Source: a candidate division TA06 bacterium B3_TA06
GTDB lineage: Bacteria; Hydrothermota; Tepidihabitantia; B3-TA06
DNA: 64,000 nt
Assembly (NCBI GenBank): GCA_005223075.1
Contig: NJBO01000001.1
Span: 62,001 to 126,000, forward strand
Direction: 5' to 3'
Both the position numbers and the translations under genes were made by a program. Below are positions 6,993-15,985 of the stretch, piece by piece (positions within the stretch are counted from its first letter, which is position 1; each line of letters starts with the position of its first letter). Under the pieces are notes generated by a model. The model was given only the letters and a program-made list of their open reading frames with translations, was not told the DNA's origin and did no database searches.

Positions 6993-8555
6993 ATGAAGAA
7001 ACCCTTGAAGAAAGAGCCGTTTTACATAACCACGCCTATCTACTACGTTAACGCCGAGCCGCACATCGGCCATACCTACACCACGGTGCTGGCCGACACG
7101 CTCGCGCGCTTCTGGCGCCTTTACGGCTCCGACGTCTACTTTTTGACAGGCACCGACGAGCACGGCGACAAGATCATGCAGGCGGCAAAGAAAGAAGGCG
7201 TCGAGACCCAAGCCTACGTTGACCGCATCGCCGGAATATTCAAGAGCACCTTCGAGGAGCTGGGGTTTTCTAACAACCGGTTCATCCGCACCACAGATGC
7301 AGACCACGTGAAGGTTGTGCAGGAGATCCTGCAGAAGGTCTATGATAAGGGTGACATCTACTTCGGCTCCTACGGCGGCTACTACTGCGTGGGCTGCGAA
7401 CGATTCTACACCGAGAAGGAGATAGTGGATGGTAAGTGCCCTGACCATCAGACCGAACTCAAGTATATCTCTGAGAAGAACTACTTCTTCAAGATGAGCT
7501 TCTACCAGGACTGGCTGATCAAACATATCGAGGAGAATCCCTCGTTCATCGAGCCGGAGAGCCACCGCAACAAGGTTGCCTCGTTCCTCTCCGAGCCGCT
7601 GGGTGATTTGTGTATATCCAGACCCAAGGAGCGCCTGCCCTGGGGGATTCCACTGCCGTTCGACTCCAACTACGTCACCTACGTGTGGTTCGACGCGCTC
7701 ATAAACTACCTGACTGCAATCGGTTACCCGGACGGGCCGGACTTTCGTAAATATTGGGATAACTGCTATCACCTGATCGCCAAGGACATCCTTATCCCCC
7801 ACGCCATCTACTGGCCCACGATGCTTAAAGCGATGGGCGCGGGCCCGTACAAGGGGCTACGTGTTCACGGCTGGTGGCAGGTGGACGAGGCCAAGATGAG
7901 TAAGTCTTTGGGCAACGTGGTGAGACCCTTGGATATGAAGGCCAAATACGGGTTCGAGTCGTTCAGGTATTTCTTGCTTCGCGAGATGAGCTTCGGGCTG
8001 GACTCTTCTTTCAATGAAGAGCTTCTGGTGGAACGCATCAACTCCGACCTGGCCAATGATTTCGGGAATCTGGTTTCCCGCGTCCTGGGTATGACCGAGC
8101 GCTATCAGGACGGCATCGTGCATAAGGTGGAAGGAGAGGAGGGTAGACTGCAAGCGATCAGTCAGGATATCTCCGAGGAGCTTCCTAAGCTAATGGAAGC
8201 CTTCAGGTTCCGGAAGGCTATCTTAAAGATCTGGGAGCTGGTCACCGGTTCAAACGCGTTCGTTGAGGAGTCCGCACCGTGGGTGCTCAACAAGGAAGGC
8301 AAGACCGATAAGCTGGCCGGTGTGCTCTACGCGTTGCTGGAATCACTTAGACTGCTTTCGGTCTTCCTCACCCCGTTCATGCCTGAGACGTGCGCCAAGC
8401 TCCGCACCAAGCTGGGGCTCCAGGCTCTGGATAACGCCGTTGGATACAATGAGTTAGTCAAGTGGGGACGCTTGAAGGACGGTGTCAAGATCGAGAAAGG
8501 AGCGGCCCTGTTCCCGCGGGTGGAGTACTCTGCCGAAGAGTGCTCAGCGGAGTAA
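6993..8555 (+). CDS. metG: Methionyl-tRNA synthetase
   Basis: A 520-residue class I synthetase that charges tRNA-Met. The HIGH motif appears as PHIGHTYT (residues 23-30) and KMSKS is exact at 301-305. A zinc knob with CVGC and GKCPDH lies near residues 130-155, one knuckle as in the Thermus-type enzymes. The anticodon-binding helical domain follows; there is no C-terminal dimerising tRNA-binding domain. The ATG at 6993 lies five bases after the -10 box, so the mRNA is probably leaderless. Confidence 0.97.
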   Translation: MKKPLKKEPFYITTPIYYVNAEPHIGHTYTTVLADTLARFWRLYGSDVYFLTGTDEHGDKIMQAAKKEGVETQAYVDRIAGIFKSTFEELGFSNNRFIRTTDADHVKVVQEILQKVYDKGDIYFGSYGGYYCVGCERFYTEKEIVDGKCPDHQTELKYISEKNYFFKMSFYQDWLIKHIEENPSFIEPESHRNKVASFLSEPLGDLCISRPKERLPWGIPLPFDSNYVTYVWFDALINYLTAIGYPDGPDFRKYWDNCYHLIAKDILIPHAIYWPTMLKAMGAGPYKGLRVHGWWQVDEAKMSKSLGNVVRPLDMKAKYGFESFRYFLLREMSFGLDSSFNEELLVERINSDLANDFGNLVSRVLGMTERYQDGIVHKVEGEEGRLQAISQDISEELPKLMEAFRFRKAILKIWELVTGSNAFVEESAPWVLNKEGKTDKLAGVLYALLESLRLLSVFLTPFMPETCAKLRTKLGLQALDNAVGYNELVKWGRLKDGVKIEKGAALFPRVEYSAEECSAE

Positions 8556-8617
8556 CACATCCGAAGGGGAGTATAGTACATTTAGGGTAAACACGTCTCC
8601 AATCAGTCTTACTACTC

Positions 8618-9862
8618 TTATTGAGAAATGATCTCTATCTCTCCGACTTCACCGTCAGGGGTTACCAGATAGCATTCCGAAGGCTCTAACCACATTCCCC
8701 TTATGACTTTTTCTTTATTCGGATTGTCGTAAGTCTGTTCTGGAGCACCAGCTTTTGACGCCACTAAAGTCGGTTGTTCGACATAGACCCTAACTCCCCA
8801 ACAAGCGTAATAATACACAAACCAGCCTCCACCACAATCGTAGTAACTTCGCGCATCACAGCCAGCTTCATCCCAACCTAAGTATGGAGCGCCGGTTGAT
8901 TTATCCCAGATGCCGACGAAGAATTCTTTGCTTTGGAAAGTGTGACTCACGCTATGTTCATACCAGCCGATACCTTGGGAAGCTCCATCTTTAAGAGTAA
9001 TCCAGTGACCATCTGGCCAGTAATAACCTCCACTCTGCTCGTAATCGTCGAAAGCATCGATGTCAAAACTGTACTGTGACTGGCCATGTATATAGATCCT
9101 TACTTTCGTGACTCTAGCAGCACTCCAGCCAGACGGCCTTGTGAATCTAACCATTAACCAGCCGTAGTCAACGCACCTCCTTCCAGTCTCGAAGCTTCCA
9201 TCGTCATAGGAAAGCCATTGGCCTCTTTCAGTCGTAAACTGCCAGACATCGCCCGTAGTTGTTGCACCTTTATCATCCTTTGCCACAATCTTCCAGTAGT
9301 ACGTGGTGTTATATTCGAGACTGCCTGGATCATAGTTCGTAGTTGTGCGGTCAGATGCAACTAAAGATGGACTTGATGATGTCCCAAAGTAGACATCGTA
9401 AGTTACCGGATCACCATCAGGGTCACCGCCAGTCCAGCTGAGGTTAACATCAAGAGGTTGATCAGTGGCACCATTGGCTGGAGAAGGATTGCCTGGGGCA
9501 CTTGGCGGCTGGTTGTAATCCACAAATACAGTGACCACATCGGAGGTCCCTACGTTATCCGAAGGGTCATACGCCTTTGCAAAGACGGTATGCATGCTGC
9601 TGTCAGACACAGTGGTAGGATCCCATTCATATTCCCATGGAGATTCGGTATCAGAGTAACACATAGCTCCGTCAACATGGAATTCGACCTCAACCACCTC
9701 TTTGTTGTCATCGGCATCGGCTCGTATTATTACTGGATCTGAGATAGTCGCGTTATCGAGGGGATACGTAATGCTTACGGCGGGTGGTTCTTTATCGCAG
9801 CCTGTGGTTAGCATCAAACCGAGCACAACTGCTGCGGCTAAAACAGCCTTTCTATAGATCAT
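8618..9862 (-). CDS. Lipoprotein with Ig-like and fibronectin type III domains
   Basis: A 414-residue lipoprotein: the signal peptide ends in the lipobox LTTGC (Cys22). Residues ~27-115 form a bacterial Ig-like domain (VSITYPLDNATISDP to DVVTVFVD). Residues ~120-210 look like a fibronectin type III domain (LDVNLSWTGGDPDGDPVTYD, TTYYWKIVAKDDKG). The remaining 200 residues are aromatic-rich and of unknown fold. It is probably anchored to a membrane and faces the periplasm or outside. Unlike its secreted relatives it lacks the GVYF.R sorting tail, consistent with lipid anchoring instead. Confidence 0.8.
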   Translation of the reverse strand: MIYRKAVLAAAVVLGLMLTTGCDKEPPAVSITYPLDNATISDPVIIRADADDNKEVVEVEFHVDGAMCYSDTESPWEYEWDPTTVSDSSMHTVFAKAYDPSDNVGTSDVVTVFVDYNQPPSAPGNPSPANGATDQPLDVNLSWTGGDPDGDPVTYDVYFGTSSSPSLVASDRTTTNYDPGSLEYNTTYYWKIVAKDDKGATTTGDVWQFTTERGQWLSYDDGSFETGRRCVDYGWLMVRFTRPSGWSAARVTKVRIYIHGQSQYSFDIDAFDDYEQSGGYYWPDGHWITLKDGASQGIGWYEHSVSHTFQSKEFFVGIWDKSTGAPYLGWDEAGCDARSYYDCGGGWFVYYYACWGVRVYVEQPTLVASKAGAPEQTYDNPNKEKVIRGMWLEPSECYLVTPDGEVGEIEIISQ

Positions 9863-9924
9863 TTTCGCCTCCTCTTTGAGGGCTTGTTTAGCTTCCCTTT
9901 CATTGTAAAGAAATCCTCTATCTC

Positions 9925-9952
9925 ATAATACGTCCCTTCTGGCAGGTGTCAA
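9925..9952 (-). promoter_or_regulatory. Promoter of the Ig/FnIII lipoprotein gene
   Basis: TTGACA (9952-9947), a 16-nt spacer, TATTAT (9930-9925) on the minus strand. The leader is ~55 nt and ends with AAAGAGGAGG before the ATG at 9862. Confidence 0.8.
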
Positions 9953-10020
9953 GGAACTGATTCCTCCATACTTTTTCTTCCAACATGGCAACTATCTCCT
10001 GAACAATCTACCCTATAGGA

Positions 10021-10049
10021 TTGACAAACCCCTCTTTATCGGATACAAT
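10021..10049 (+). promoter_or_regulatory. rpsT promoter
   Basis: TTGACA, a 17-nt spacer, TACAAT. The leader carries AAAGGAG seven bases before the ATG at 10075. Confidence 0.85.
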
Positions 10050-10074
10050 TATAGTCTAACGCTAAAGGAGAAGC

Positions 10075-10317
10075 ATGCCTGTTATTAAAAGTGTATTGAA
10101 GAATGTAAGGCAGAACGCCAAAAGACGAGCGGTCAACCGTGCACGTAGGTCTCGTCTGAAGACTGAGATCGCTAAGTTCACTGCCGCGACCAAGAAGGAC
10201 AAAAAGAAGCTTTATCCTGCGGTGCAGGCCGTGATCGACAAGACCGTGCGCGAAGGCGTGATCCACCGCAACAAGGCTGCACGACTTAAATCAAGACTGG
10301 CAAGCCAGATAACTTAG
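10075..10317 (+). CDS. rpsT: Small ribosomal subunit protein bS20
   Basis: An 80-residue, strongly basic helical protein. It begins MPVIKSVLKNVRQNAKRRAV and continues through NRARRSRLKTEI to GVIHRNKAARLKSRLASQI, the standard S20 pattern that binds 16S rRNA helices 9 and 44. Length is normal. It is a single-gene transcription unit with its own promoter and a strong terminator. Confidence 0.97.
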   Translation: MPVIKSVLKNVRQNAKRRAVNRARRSRLKTEIAKFTAATKKDKKKLYPAVQAVIDKTVREGVIHRNKAARLKSRLASQIT

Positions 10318-10358
10318 GCTTCCCCATTCATGTCCGGGGGCGCTGGGAAAAAAGAGAT

Positions 10359-10389
10359 TGGCCGGGATCTGTGACCCCGGCCAGTTTTT
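10359..10389. terminator. Bidirectional intrinsic terminator
   Basis: Stem TGGCCGGG/CCCGGCCA with an eight- to nine-base loop, followed by TTTTT on the plus strand and, read the other way, by AATCTCTTTTTT. It separates the convergent rpsT and PIN/TRAM genes. Confidence 0.85.
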
Positions 10390-10394
10390 AAGAC

Positions 10395-10937
10395 TTAAGT
10401 TCGGTATTTGGGACGGGCGAACACCATGCGTCCGGCAGGTGTGTTCACTACCCCCTTGATCACAACCTCCAGATAGCGGTTGATGTGCTCTGCACCCTCC
10501 TCAACTACAACCTTTATCCCGTTTGAGAAGTAACCAACCCCCTCATCCGCTTCCTTACCCAGTTTGACGATGCGCACCACCGTCTCATCTCCCGGTCTGA
10601 AGTGGGGCACGAAACGCTCAAACAGCGCATCTATGTCTATAACCCGAACCCCTTCCCGGCGCAGCTTCTCAGCGTTGAGTTCCTTTGAGAGTTTGAAAAA
10701 CACCGCCTTCTTTGCATGGGTTAAGGCAAGTGCCTTATCGCTTGAATCCAGATCAGAGACAAACTCGATCTTTACATCAGAACATTTACCTAACCGCTCT
10801 ATACCTGAGGCTGTCTCATCATCCAGAGGAGGAACATAAACCTTCCCCCTCAAAAGCTGCATCTCGAATAAAGACAGCACACGTCCATCCACTAATGCGT
10901 CTCGTTCGATTACGTACTTTTCTTTCCTTGCAAACAT
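10395..10937 (-). CDS. YacL-like PIN/TRAM-domain protein (membrane-less, degenerate PIN)
   Basis: A 180-residue protein aligned to the cytoplasmic half of YacL/PilT-type proteins. Residues 8-110 are PIN-like (VDGRVLSLFEMQLLRGKVYV, RREGVRVIDIDALF). Residues ~115-178 are a TRAM domain (GKEADEGVGYFSNGIKVVVE, PAGRMVFAR), which binds RNA. Family members normally have four N-terminal membrane helices and a TND motif; both are absent, the TND position reading FKLSKEL. The first catalytic aspartate of the PIN domain also looks replaced. It may bind RNA without cutting it. It is the last gene of the long minus-strand operon, with AGGAGG before its ATG. Confidence 0.7.
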   Translation of the reverse strand: MFARKEKYVIERDALVDGRVLSLFEMQLLRGKVYVPPLDDETASGIERLGKCSDVKIEFVSDLDSSDKALALTHAKKAVFFKLSKELNAEKLRREGVRVIDIDALFERFVPHFRPGDETVVRIVKLGKEADEGVGYFSNGIKVVVEEGAEHINRYLEVVIKGVVNTPAGRMVFARPKYRT

Positions 10938-10947
10938 CAGTCCTCCT

Positions 10948-12336
10948 TCAGGGGTTTCGCAGGTATTCGAGGGCTTCTCGAATCGATCTTACCCCGATGG
11001 CTTCAATACCCGTAACACCCGTAACACCCTTAACACCCGTAACGCCCTTAACTTCCCCGAGGTTACGCTTGGGTATCAATGCCTTACTAAATCCCAGTCG
11101 CGCCGCCTCGCGCAGACGCAGCCCTGCCTGAGCCGCTGCTCGTACCTCGCCACCAAGACCCACCTCACCGAAGCAGACAAGATCATCCGGTAGTTTGCGA
11201 TCCTTTAGTGAAGAGGCTACAGCCAGCAGGACCGCGAGGTCGCATGAGGGCTCCTCGATGGATATGCCTCCTACAACATTCAGGTAGGTGTCAAGAGAAA
11301 GAGCGGAGATACCGCCGCGTCTTGCCAATACGGCAAGCAGCATTGCGAAGCGGTGGCGGGGGAAGCCGGTGGTAACCCTCTGAGGCGAAGGAAATGGTGT
11401 AGGAGCTGTAAGCCCCTGGACTTCGACCAGCAGAGGCCTTGTTCCTTCCATGACCACGGTGACTGCGGCCCCTGGGGGACGCTCTGTCTGATCGGAAAGG
11501 AAGATAAACGATGGATTCTCGATATCCACTAGCCCCCTGGAGGTCATCTCAAAAAGCCCTATCTCGTTGGTTGAGCCAAAACGATTCTTGACCGCACGCA
11601 GGATGCGGTACTGCCGGAAACGCTCGCCCTCAAAATAGAGCACCGTATCCACAATGTGCTCCAGGGTACGCGGCCCTGCCAAGGTGCCGAACTTGGTGAC
11701 GTGGCCTATGATAAGGGTGGTGACGCCTTCTGATTTAGCCAACCTCTGGAACCGTGCCGCACTCTCTCTTACCTGTCCCACACTTCCTGGTGCTCCATCA
11801 AGTGCTGAGGTAGTCATCGTCTGGATAGAATCAACCACCAGAAAGATAGGCCCAAGCTCCTTGACCCTTGTCTCGATGGCTTCGGTCTCGGTCTCCGCAA
11901 GGAGATAAAGGTTGTCTACATCAATCCCCAACCGCTGGGCGCGAAGCTTGAGTTGGGCAAGCGACTCCTCGCCCGATCCATAAAGAATCGGGCCTGCCGA
12001 TGCGAGTCGCCAGGCAAGTTGAAGCGCAAGGGTTGATTTACCGATCCCTGGATCGCCCCCAAGAAGGATTACCGATCCTGGGACAAGCCCACCGCCGAGT
12101 ACCCTGTCAAACTCAGGATGCGATGTAGGTAGACGAGGCCTCTCCTCCAGCTGGACCTCATTCAGGAGGGTAGGCTTGGCAGCCTGGCTTACTTCGACAG
12201 ACCATTTGCGTCCTCTCTTGACAGCACGTTCCTCTACGAGGGTGTTCCATTCCCCGCAGGATGGACAACGCCCCATCCAACGAGAGGCCTCATACCCGCA
12301 GCTCTGGCAAACAAAGATCGATTCGCGTTTCCTCAA
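10948..12336 (-). CDS. radA: DNA repair protein RadA
   Basis: A 462-residue RecA-like ATPase that drives branch migration in recombination. The N-terminal zinc finger is CQSCGYEASRWMGRCPSC (residues 10-27), Walker A is GGDPGIGKST (~93-102), the RadA motif is KNRFGSTNEIG, and a Lon-protease-like domain follows. Near the C-terminus a 9-nt DNA repeat encodes an extra (V-K/T-G) run, unusual for RadA. The start is TTG at 12336, overlapping the mlaD stop as TTGA. The overlap argues for translational coupling within the long operon. Confidence 0.95.
   Translation of the reverse strand: MRKRESIFVCQSCGYEASRWMGRCPSCGEWNTLVEERAVKRGRKWSVEVSQAAKPTLLNEVQLEERPRLPTSHPEFDRVLGGGLVPGSVILLGGDPGIGKSTLALQLAWRLASAGPILYGSGEESLAQLKLRAQRLGIDVDNLYLLAETETEAIETRVKELGPIFLVVDSIQTMTTSALDGAPGSVGQVRESAARFQRLAKSEGVTTLIIGHVTKFGTLAGPRTLEHIVDTVLYFEGERFRQYRILRAVKNRFGSTNEIGLFEMTSRGLVDIENPSFIFLSDQTERPPGAAVTVVMEGTRPLLVEVQGLTAPTPFPSPQRVTTGFPRHRFAMLLAVLARRGGISALSLDTYLNVVGGISIEEPSCDLAVLLAVASSLKDRKLPDDLVCFGEVGLGGEVRAAAQAGLRLREAARLGFSKALIPKRNLGEVKGVTGVKGVTGVTGIEAIGVRSIREALEYLRNP
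11008..11052. repeat. In-gene tandem repeat, five 9-bp units, in radA
   Basis: Five consecutive units of (A/G)CCC(G/T)TAAC keep the radA frame and encode alternating VTG and VKG. The 16-base string ACCCGTAACACCCGTA also occurs in comF (52702-52717) in a different reading frame. Confidence 0.85.
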
Positions 12337-13109
12337 AACACTTTCACTTCAACTTTTAAGTAACGCTCAGGGTTCTCCCGGATGTCCTTGATTAGAATCT
12401 TGAGTTCCTCTGTGGCCTCTTTAAGGTTCACATACACCGTATCATCTCCCATCAGCCTTCCCAAAGAACCTTCGCCACGCTGGAGTCTTGTAAGGATAGA
12501 ATCAAGACTCTGTGCAGAAGAGGCCAGATCGTCTATAGCTTGTCCCATCTTCTCACCGCGATCAACAACAGGTTTAATACCCCGTTTAGCCTCATCAAAC
12601 AGATCCGTAATCCCCTCTTCAACAGCCGTCTGAATACCTTCCATCTCCACCTCGGATAAGAGACCTTCTATGCGAATAAGCGTTCGCTGCAGGTGTTCAA
12701 GAGAGAAGTCATCTATATACATCCCTTTGAACACTATGTTCGTGTCCCTGGCCATGATGTCGGATTCGCCTAAATCCACCTTAATATACTTCTCTCCAGT
12801 AAAAAGCGAACGGGTACGCATGGTAATGCGGGAGTCTATTGGGATATCGATGTCTTCTTCGATGTTCAGGGTAAGCATTATATCCTTTTTGCCGATCTCT
12901 ACATCCGTCACCTTTCCCTTGATTACCCCGGCCACATCAACCGGGTCGCTCATGCGCAGTCCACCTACATCCTTGAGGCGAACCTTTACCTCGTAGGTTT
13001 TGCGTAACGACCAGTAATCCTTAAGCCAGTTGATACCGAAGAGCAAGATTAAGAGCCCGAAGAAAAGAAAGAGTCCTGCTGCTATCTCTCGCCTGCGTTC
13101 GTTATTCAT
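12333..13109 (-). CDS. mlaD: MlaD/MCE-domain lipid-transport protein
   Basis: A 258-residue protein with one N-terminal membrane helix (GLFLFFGLLILLFGINWL) and an MCE domain at about 37-120 (YEVKVRLKDVGGLRMSDPVD, ITMRTRSLFTGEKYIKVD). A helical C-terminal tail follows. It is the periplasmic substrate-binding ring subunit of an Mla-type ABC system that moves phospholipids between inner and outer membranes. The gene overlaps mlaF by 8 bp and radA by 4 bp. Confidence 0.92.
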   Translation of the reverse strand: MNNERRREIAAGLFLFFGLLILLFGINWLKDYWSLRKTYEVKVRLKDVGGLRMSDPVDVAGVIKGKVTDVEIGKKDIMLTLNIEEDIDIPIDSRITMRTRSLFTGEKYIKVDLGESDIMARDTNIVFKGMYIDDFSLEHLQRTLIRIEGLLSEVEMEGIQTAVEEGITDLFDEAKRGIKPVVDRGEKMGQAIDDLASSAQSLDSILTRLQRGEGSLGRLMGDDTVYVNLKEATEELKILIKDIRENPERYLKVEVKVF

Positions 13110-13809
13110 AAAGTTCCTCCAATCGGGTAGTGCGTCGCGGACGGCTCAGGGTATAGTCCTTTAGAAAGTAGACGTCCTGTCCGGCGCGCCTTGCAAGCCC
13201 CATGTCGTGGGTGACGATCAAGGAAGTTACCTCAAGCCGTTCGCTAAGTTCTATGATGAGTTTGGTGATGCGCGTGGCCACCGCCGGGTCAAGAGCGGTG
13301 GTGGGTTCGTCGTAGAAGATGTATGCCGGCCCGGCGGCGATAGCACGCGCGATAGCCACAAGTTTCTTCATCCCCCCGGAAAGCTGAGCGGGGTACTTAC
13401 GTCTTACCTCCCTATCAAGTCCAACCAGAGCGATCTTTTCGTCGATGATCCGGTTGCGTTCTTCCCAGGCAAGTCCTTTGCCGTCCAGGGCAAGAGCGAT
13501 GTTGTCTGCAACGGAGAGGGAATCCAGGAGTGCTGATCCCTGAAATACATACCCTATCCTCTGTCGAACGCGGGTCAGTTCCTTTTTGAAGCGAGGCTTT
13601 GCCATAAGTCTTGTCACATCATCCCCATCTATAAGAACCTTTCCAGAATCGGGAACGAGCAACCCCAGTATGCACTTGAGGAACACGGTTTTACCTGAGC
13701 CCGACTTGCCAAGTATGAACACCCTGCGGCCGTCGTGTGCCTCGAAACTAACGTCGGCAAGCACCTTCTGCCGAGAGAAGCCCTTGGAGAGCCCGGAAAC
13801 CTTTATCAT
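13102..13809 (-). CDS. mlaF: Mla-type ABC transporter ATP-binding protein
   Basis: A 235-residue ABC ATPase. Walker A is GKSGSGKT (~34-41), the signature is LSGGMKK, Walker B is YIFYDEPTTALDP, and the switch histidine is in VTHDMG. The position between permease and MCE genes, with overlaps on both sides, identifies it as MlaF, which powers retrograde or anterograde phospholipid transport. Confidence 0.93.
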   Translation of the reverse strand: MIKVSGLSKGFSRQKVLADVSFEAHDGRRVFILGKSGSGKTVFLKCILGLLVPDSGKVLIDGDDVTRLMAKPRFKKELTRVRQRIGYVFQGSALLDSLSVADNIALALDGKGLAWEERNRIIDEKIALVGLDREVRRKYPAQLSGGMKKLVAIARAIAAGPAYIFYDEPTTALDPAVATRITKLIIELSERLEVTSLIVTHDMGLARRAGQDVYFLKDYTLSRPRRTTRLEELYE

Positions 13810-14537
13810 CTGAACACCCAGAAGGCAACGCCAAAATCTATAACCATAATCAGTGCCGCGGCGGTAACCACCGAATAGGTAACCGAACGTCCAACCCCTT
13901 CCGCCCCCACGCCGGTCTCAAACCCGTAGTAGGATGAAACAGAACCCATAGTAAGCCCGAACAACAAGGTTTTCAACAGGCCGCCCAGTACGTCATTGAG
14001 GATCACGTAGCGCCGCAGACCGAAGACGTAGTCGGCTATCGGAATGTTCAGGATCACCTTGGCGGAAACCGCGGCCGCGACAAGCGAGATGAAATTTCCG
14101 TAGATCACCAGTGCGGGAACCACGATCACACCCGCAATTATTATGGGCAGTGCAAGATAGTGAACCGAGTTGATGCCCATGGTTTCCAAAGCGTCTATCT
14201 GCTCGGTAACCTTCATGGTGCCTATACGGGCGGTGATGTTCGAACCGACCCTGGCCACAATAAGAAGCGAGATAATCACCGGGGCAAGCTCGATAAGGAT
14301 CGTACGTCCACCGGTAGCGCCAACGTAGAACTTGGGCAAACCGGCCTCGAGCTGATAGCTAACCATAAGTGCAACAACCATCCCTATGAATACCGCTGTA
14401 AATGAAACGACAGGCAGCGACAGAAGCCCGAGATGGTAGACCTGGTCGAGTATGAGTTTAGGCCGACGAAGGACATACCCCATCCCACCGAACGCCCGGA
14501 AGGTGAAGATCAGATACCGGCCAAGCTGTCGAATCAA
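13806..14537 (-). CDS. mlaE: Mla-type ABC transporter permease
   Basis: A 243-residue MlaE permease with about six membrane segments and the conserved VARVGSNITARIGTMKVTEQ and IDALETMGIN segments. It forms the membrane channel to which MlaD and MlaF bind. The start is TTG at 14537, overlapping the dnaB stop as TTGA; the next frame-wise methionine would remove conserved sequence. Confidence 0.93.
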   Translation of the reverse strand: MIRQLGRYLIFTFRAFGGMGYVLRRPKLILDQVYHLGLLSLPVVSFTAVFIGMVVALMVSYQLEAGLPKFYVGATGGRTILIELAPVIISLLIVARVGSNITARIGTMKVTEQIDALETMGINSVHYLALPIIIAGVIVVPALVIYGNFISLVAAAVSAKVILNIPIADYVFGLRRYVILNDVLGGLLKTLLFGLTMGSVSSYYGFETGVGAEGVGRSVTYSVVTAAALIMVIDFGVAFWVFR

Positions 14538-15985
14538 TCTAAAGGCTCCTCTGTTACTGAAGGTGCTATCCTCTCAGGTTCTTCTCTCGCTGTGTAGTCT
14601 TCAAAACGCATGTATTTATCCAAAAACACCATTCTAAATTCGCCAGTAGGCCCATTTCGTTGTTTTGCAATAATTATTCTAGCTATCTTTGCTTCAGTCA
14701 CTACTATTTCCTCTCTATCCTCTTCTGTGTCTTCTTCTCTGTGCTTTTCTTCTTTGCTAGTTTGATAGAATCCAGGCCGATATATCAACATAACAAGATC
14801 GGCATCTTGCTCAATGGAACCGGACTCTCTGAGATCGGCCAGTTGTGGCCGCTTGTCTTCCCTCATCTCAGGACGCCGGGAAAGCTGCGAGATTGCGACC
14901 ACAGGGACGTTGAGCTCCTTGGCCAGGGCCTTGAGAACTCTACTGATCTCGGTAATCTCCTGTTGACGGTTGCGCTGACCTGCAAACCCGGCTGATGCGT
15001 CCATAAGCTGCATGTAGTCAACGATAAACATCCCTACCTCACCTTCTGCATGAAGCCTTCTCGCCTTGGCCTTAAGCTCCAGTACGGTAAGCGACGCGGA
15101 ATCGTCTATGAAGATCTGAAGTTCATTAAGTCTCCCCATAGCCTCCGAGATACGTCTATACTCATCCATGCTCAAACGCCCGGAACGCATCTTTGAAAGT
15201 CTGACCCCGGCCTCTGAGCAGATGATCCGCTCTGTAAGCATCTCAGTGGTCATCTCTAGACTGAATATACCTACCCTTATGCCCGTATGCCTGGCGGCTT
15301 CTACGACTATGTTGGTAGCAAGAGATGACTTACCCATAGAGGGTCTGCCTGCGATGATTACGAGTTCACCTTTCTGGAAACCGGATGTCCATTTATCCAA
15401 ATCAGTAAAACCTGTCCGTATACCTGTGATGTAACGTCCCTCCTGTTTGGCCATGTCAATATTGCGCATAGCAGGTACAAGAAGGTCCTTGAGCGCCACG
15501 AATCCCCGCCGCAGCTTGGACTCCTTGATCTCGAAGATCAGATTCTCAGCCTTATCGAGCATCTCATCCACGGGCTGGCTAGAGTCATAGGCGTCCTGAA
15601 CGATCCGGGTGGCAATACCTATAAGTCTGCGCTGGACCCACTTCTCATAGACTATGCGAGCATGCTCCTCGACGTGTGCAGGCGCCACTACGTTCTCGGC
15701 GAGGGAAGAGAGATACCCCAGCCCTCCTGCATCGGAAAGCTTCTTTTGCCGCTTGAGCTCCTCGATTACAGTTACGAGATCGGCGGTCTCGTTGCGCTCG
15801 AAGAGCCCCTGCAGCGCCTCGGCGATAAGCCGGTTCTTACGGTCGTAGAAGCAGGAGGGACGAAGGGTCCCGAACGCCTTGTACATGGCCTCCTGCGAGA
15901 TAAGCATCGCGGCTAAGACCGCTGCCTCAGCTTCAGACGCGTGGGGTGGGACTCGCAACCCATCTCTTTCTAGTGGTTCAGCCAC
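14534..15985 (-). CDS. dnaB: Replicative DNA helicase DnaB
   Basis: A 483-residue hexameric helicase that unwinds DNA at the fork. The N-terminal helical domain (HASEAEAAVLAAMLIS) is followed by a RecA-like motor with Walker A IIAGRPSMGKSS, Walker B MFIVDYMQLM, and the LADLRESGSIEQDADLV motif. After IYRPGFYQ an acidic stretch (SKEEKHREEDTEEDREEIVV) replaces the usual short loop. The start is GTG at 15985, overlapping coaBC by 8 bp. Its location inside an envelope/repair operon rather than next to rplI is uncommon. Confidence 0.96.
   Translation of the reverse strand: MAEPLERDGLRVPPHASEAEAAVLAAMLISQEAMYKAFGTLRPSCFYDRKNRLIAEALQGLFERNETADLVTVIEELKRQKKLSDAGGLGYLSSLAENVVAPAHVEEHARIVYEKWVQRRLIGIATRIVQDAYDSSQPVDEMLDKAENLIFEIKESKLRRGFVALKDLLVPAMRNIDMAKQEGRYITGIRTGFTDLDKWTSGFQKGELVIIAGRPSMGKSSLATNIVVEAARHTGIRVGIFSLEMTTEMLTERIICSEAGVRLSKMRSGRLSMDEYRRISEAMGRLNELQIFIDDSASLTVLELKAKARRLHAEGEVGMFIVDYMQLMDASAGFAGQRNRQQEITEISRVLKALAKELNVPVVAISQLSRRPEMREDKRPQLADLRESGSIEQDADLVMLIYRPGFYQTSKEEKHREEDTEEDREEIVVTEAKIARIIIAKQRNGPTGEFRMVFLDKYMRFEDYTAREEPERIAPSVTEEPLD

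Noticed and set aside
6993-7802. Long minus-strand frame opposite metG (271 codons)
   Set aside because: It is the antisense shadow of metG and matches no protein pattern.
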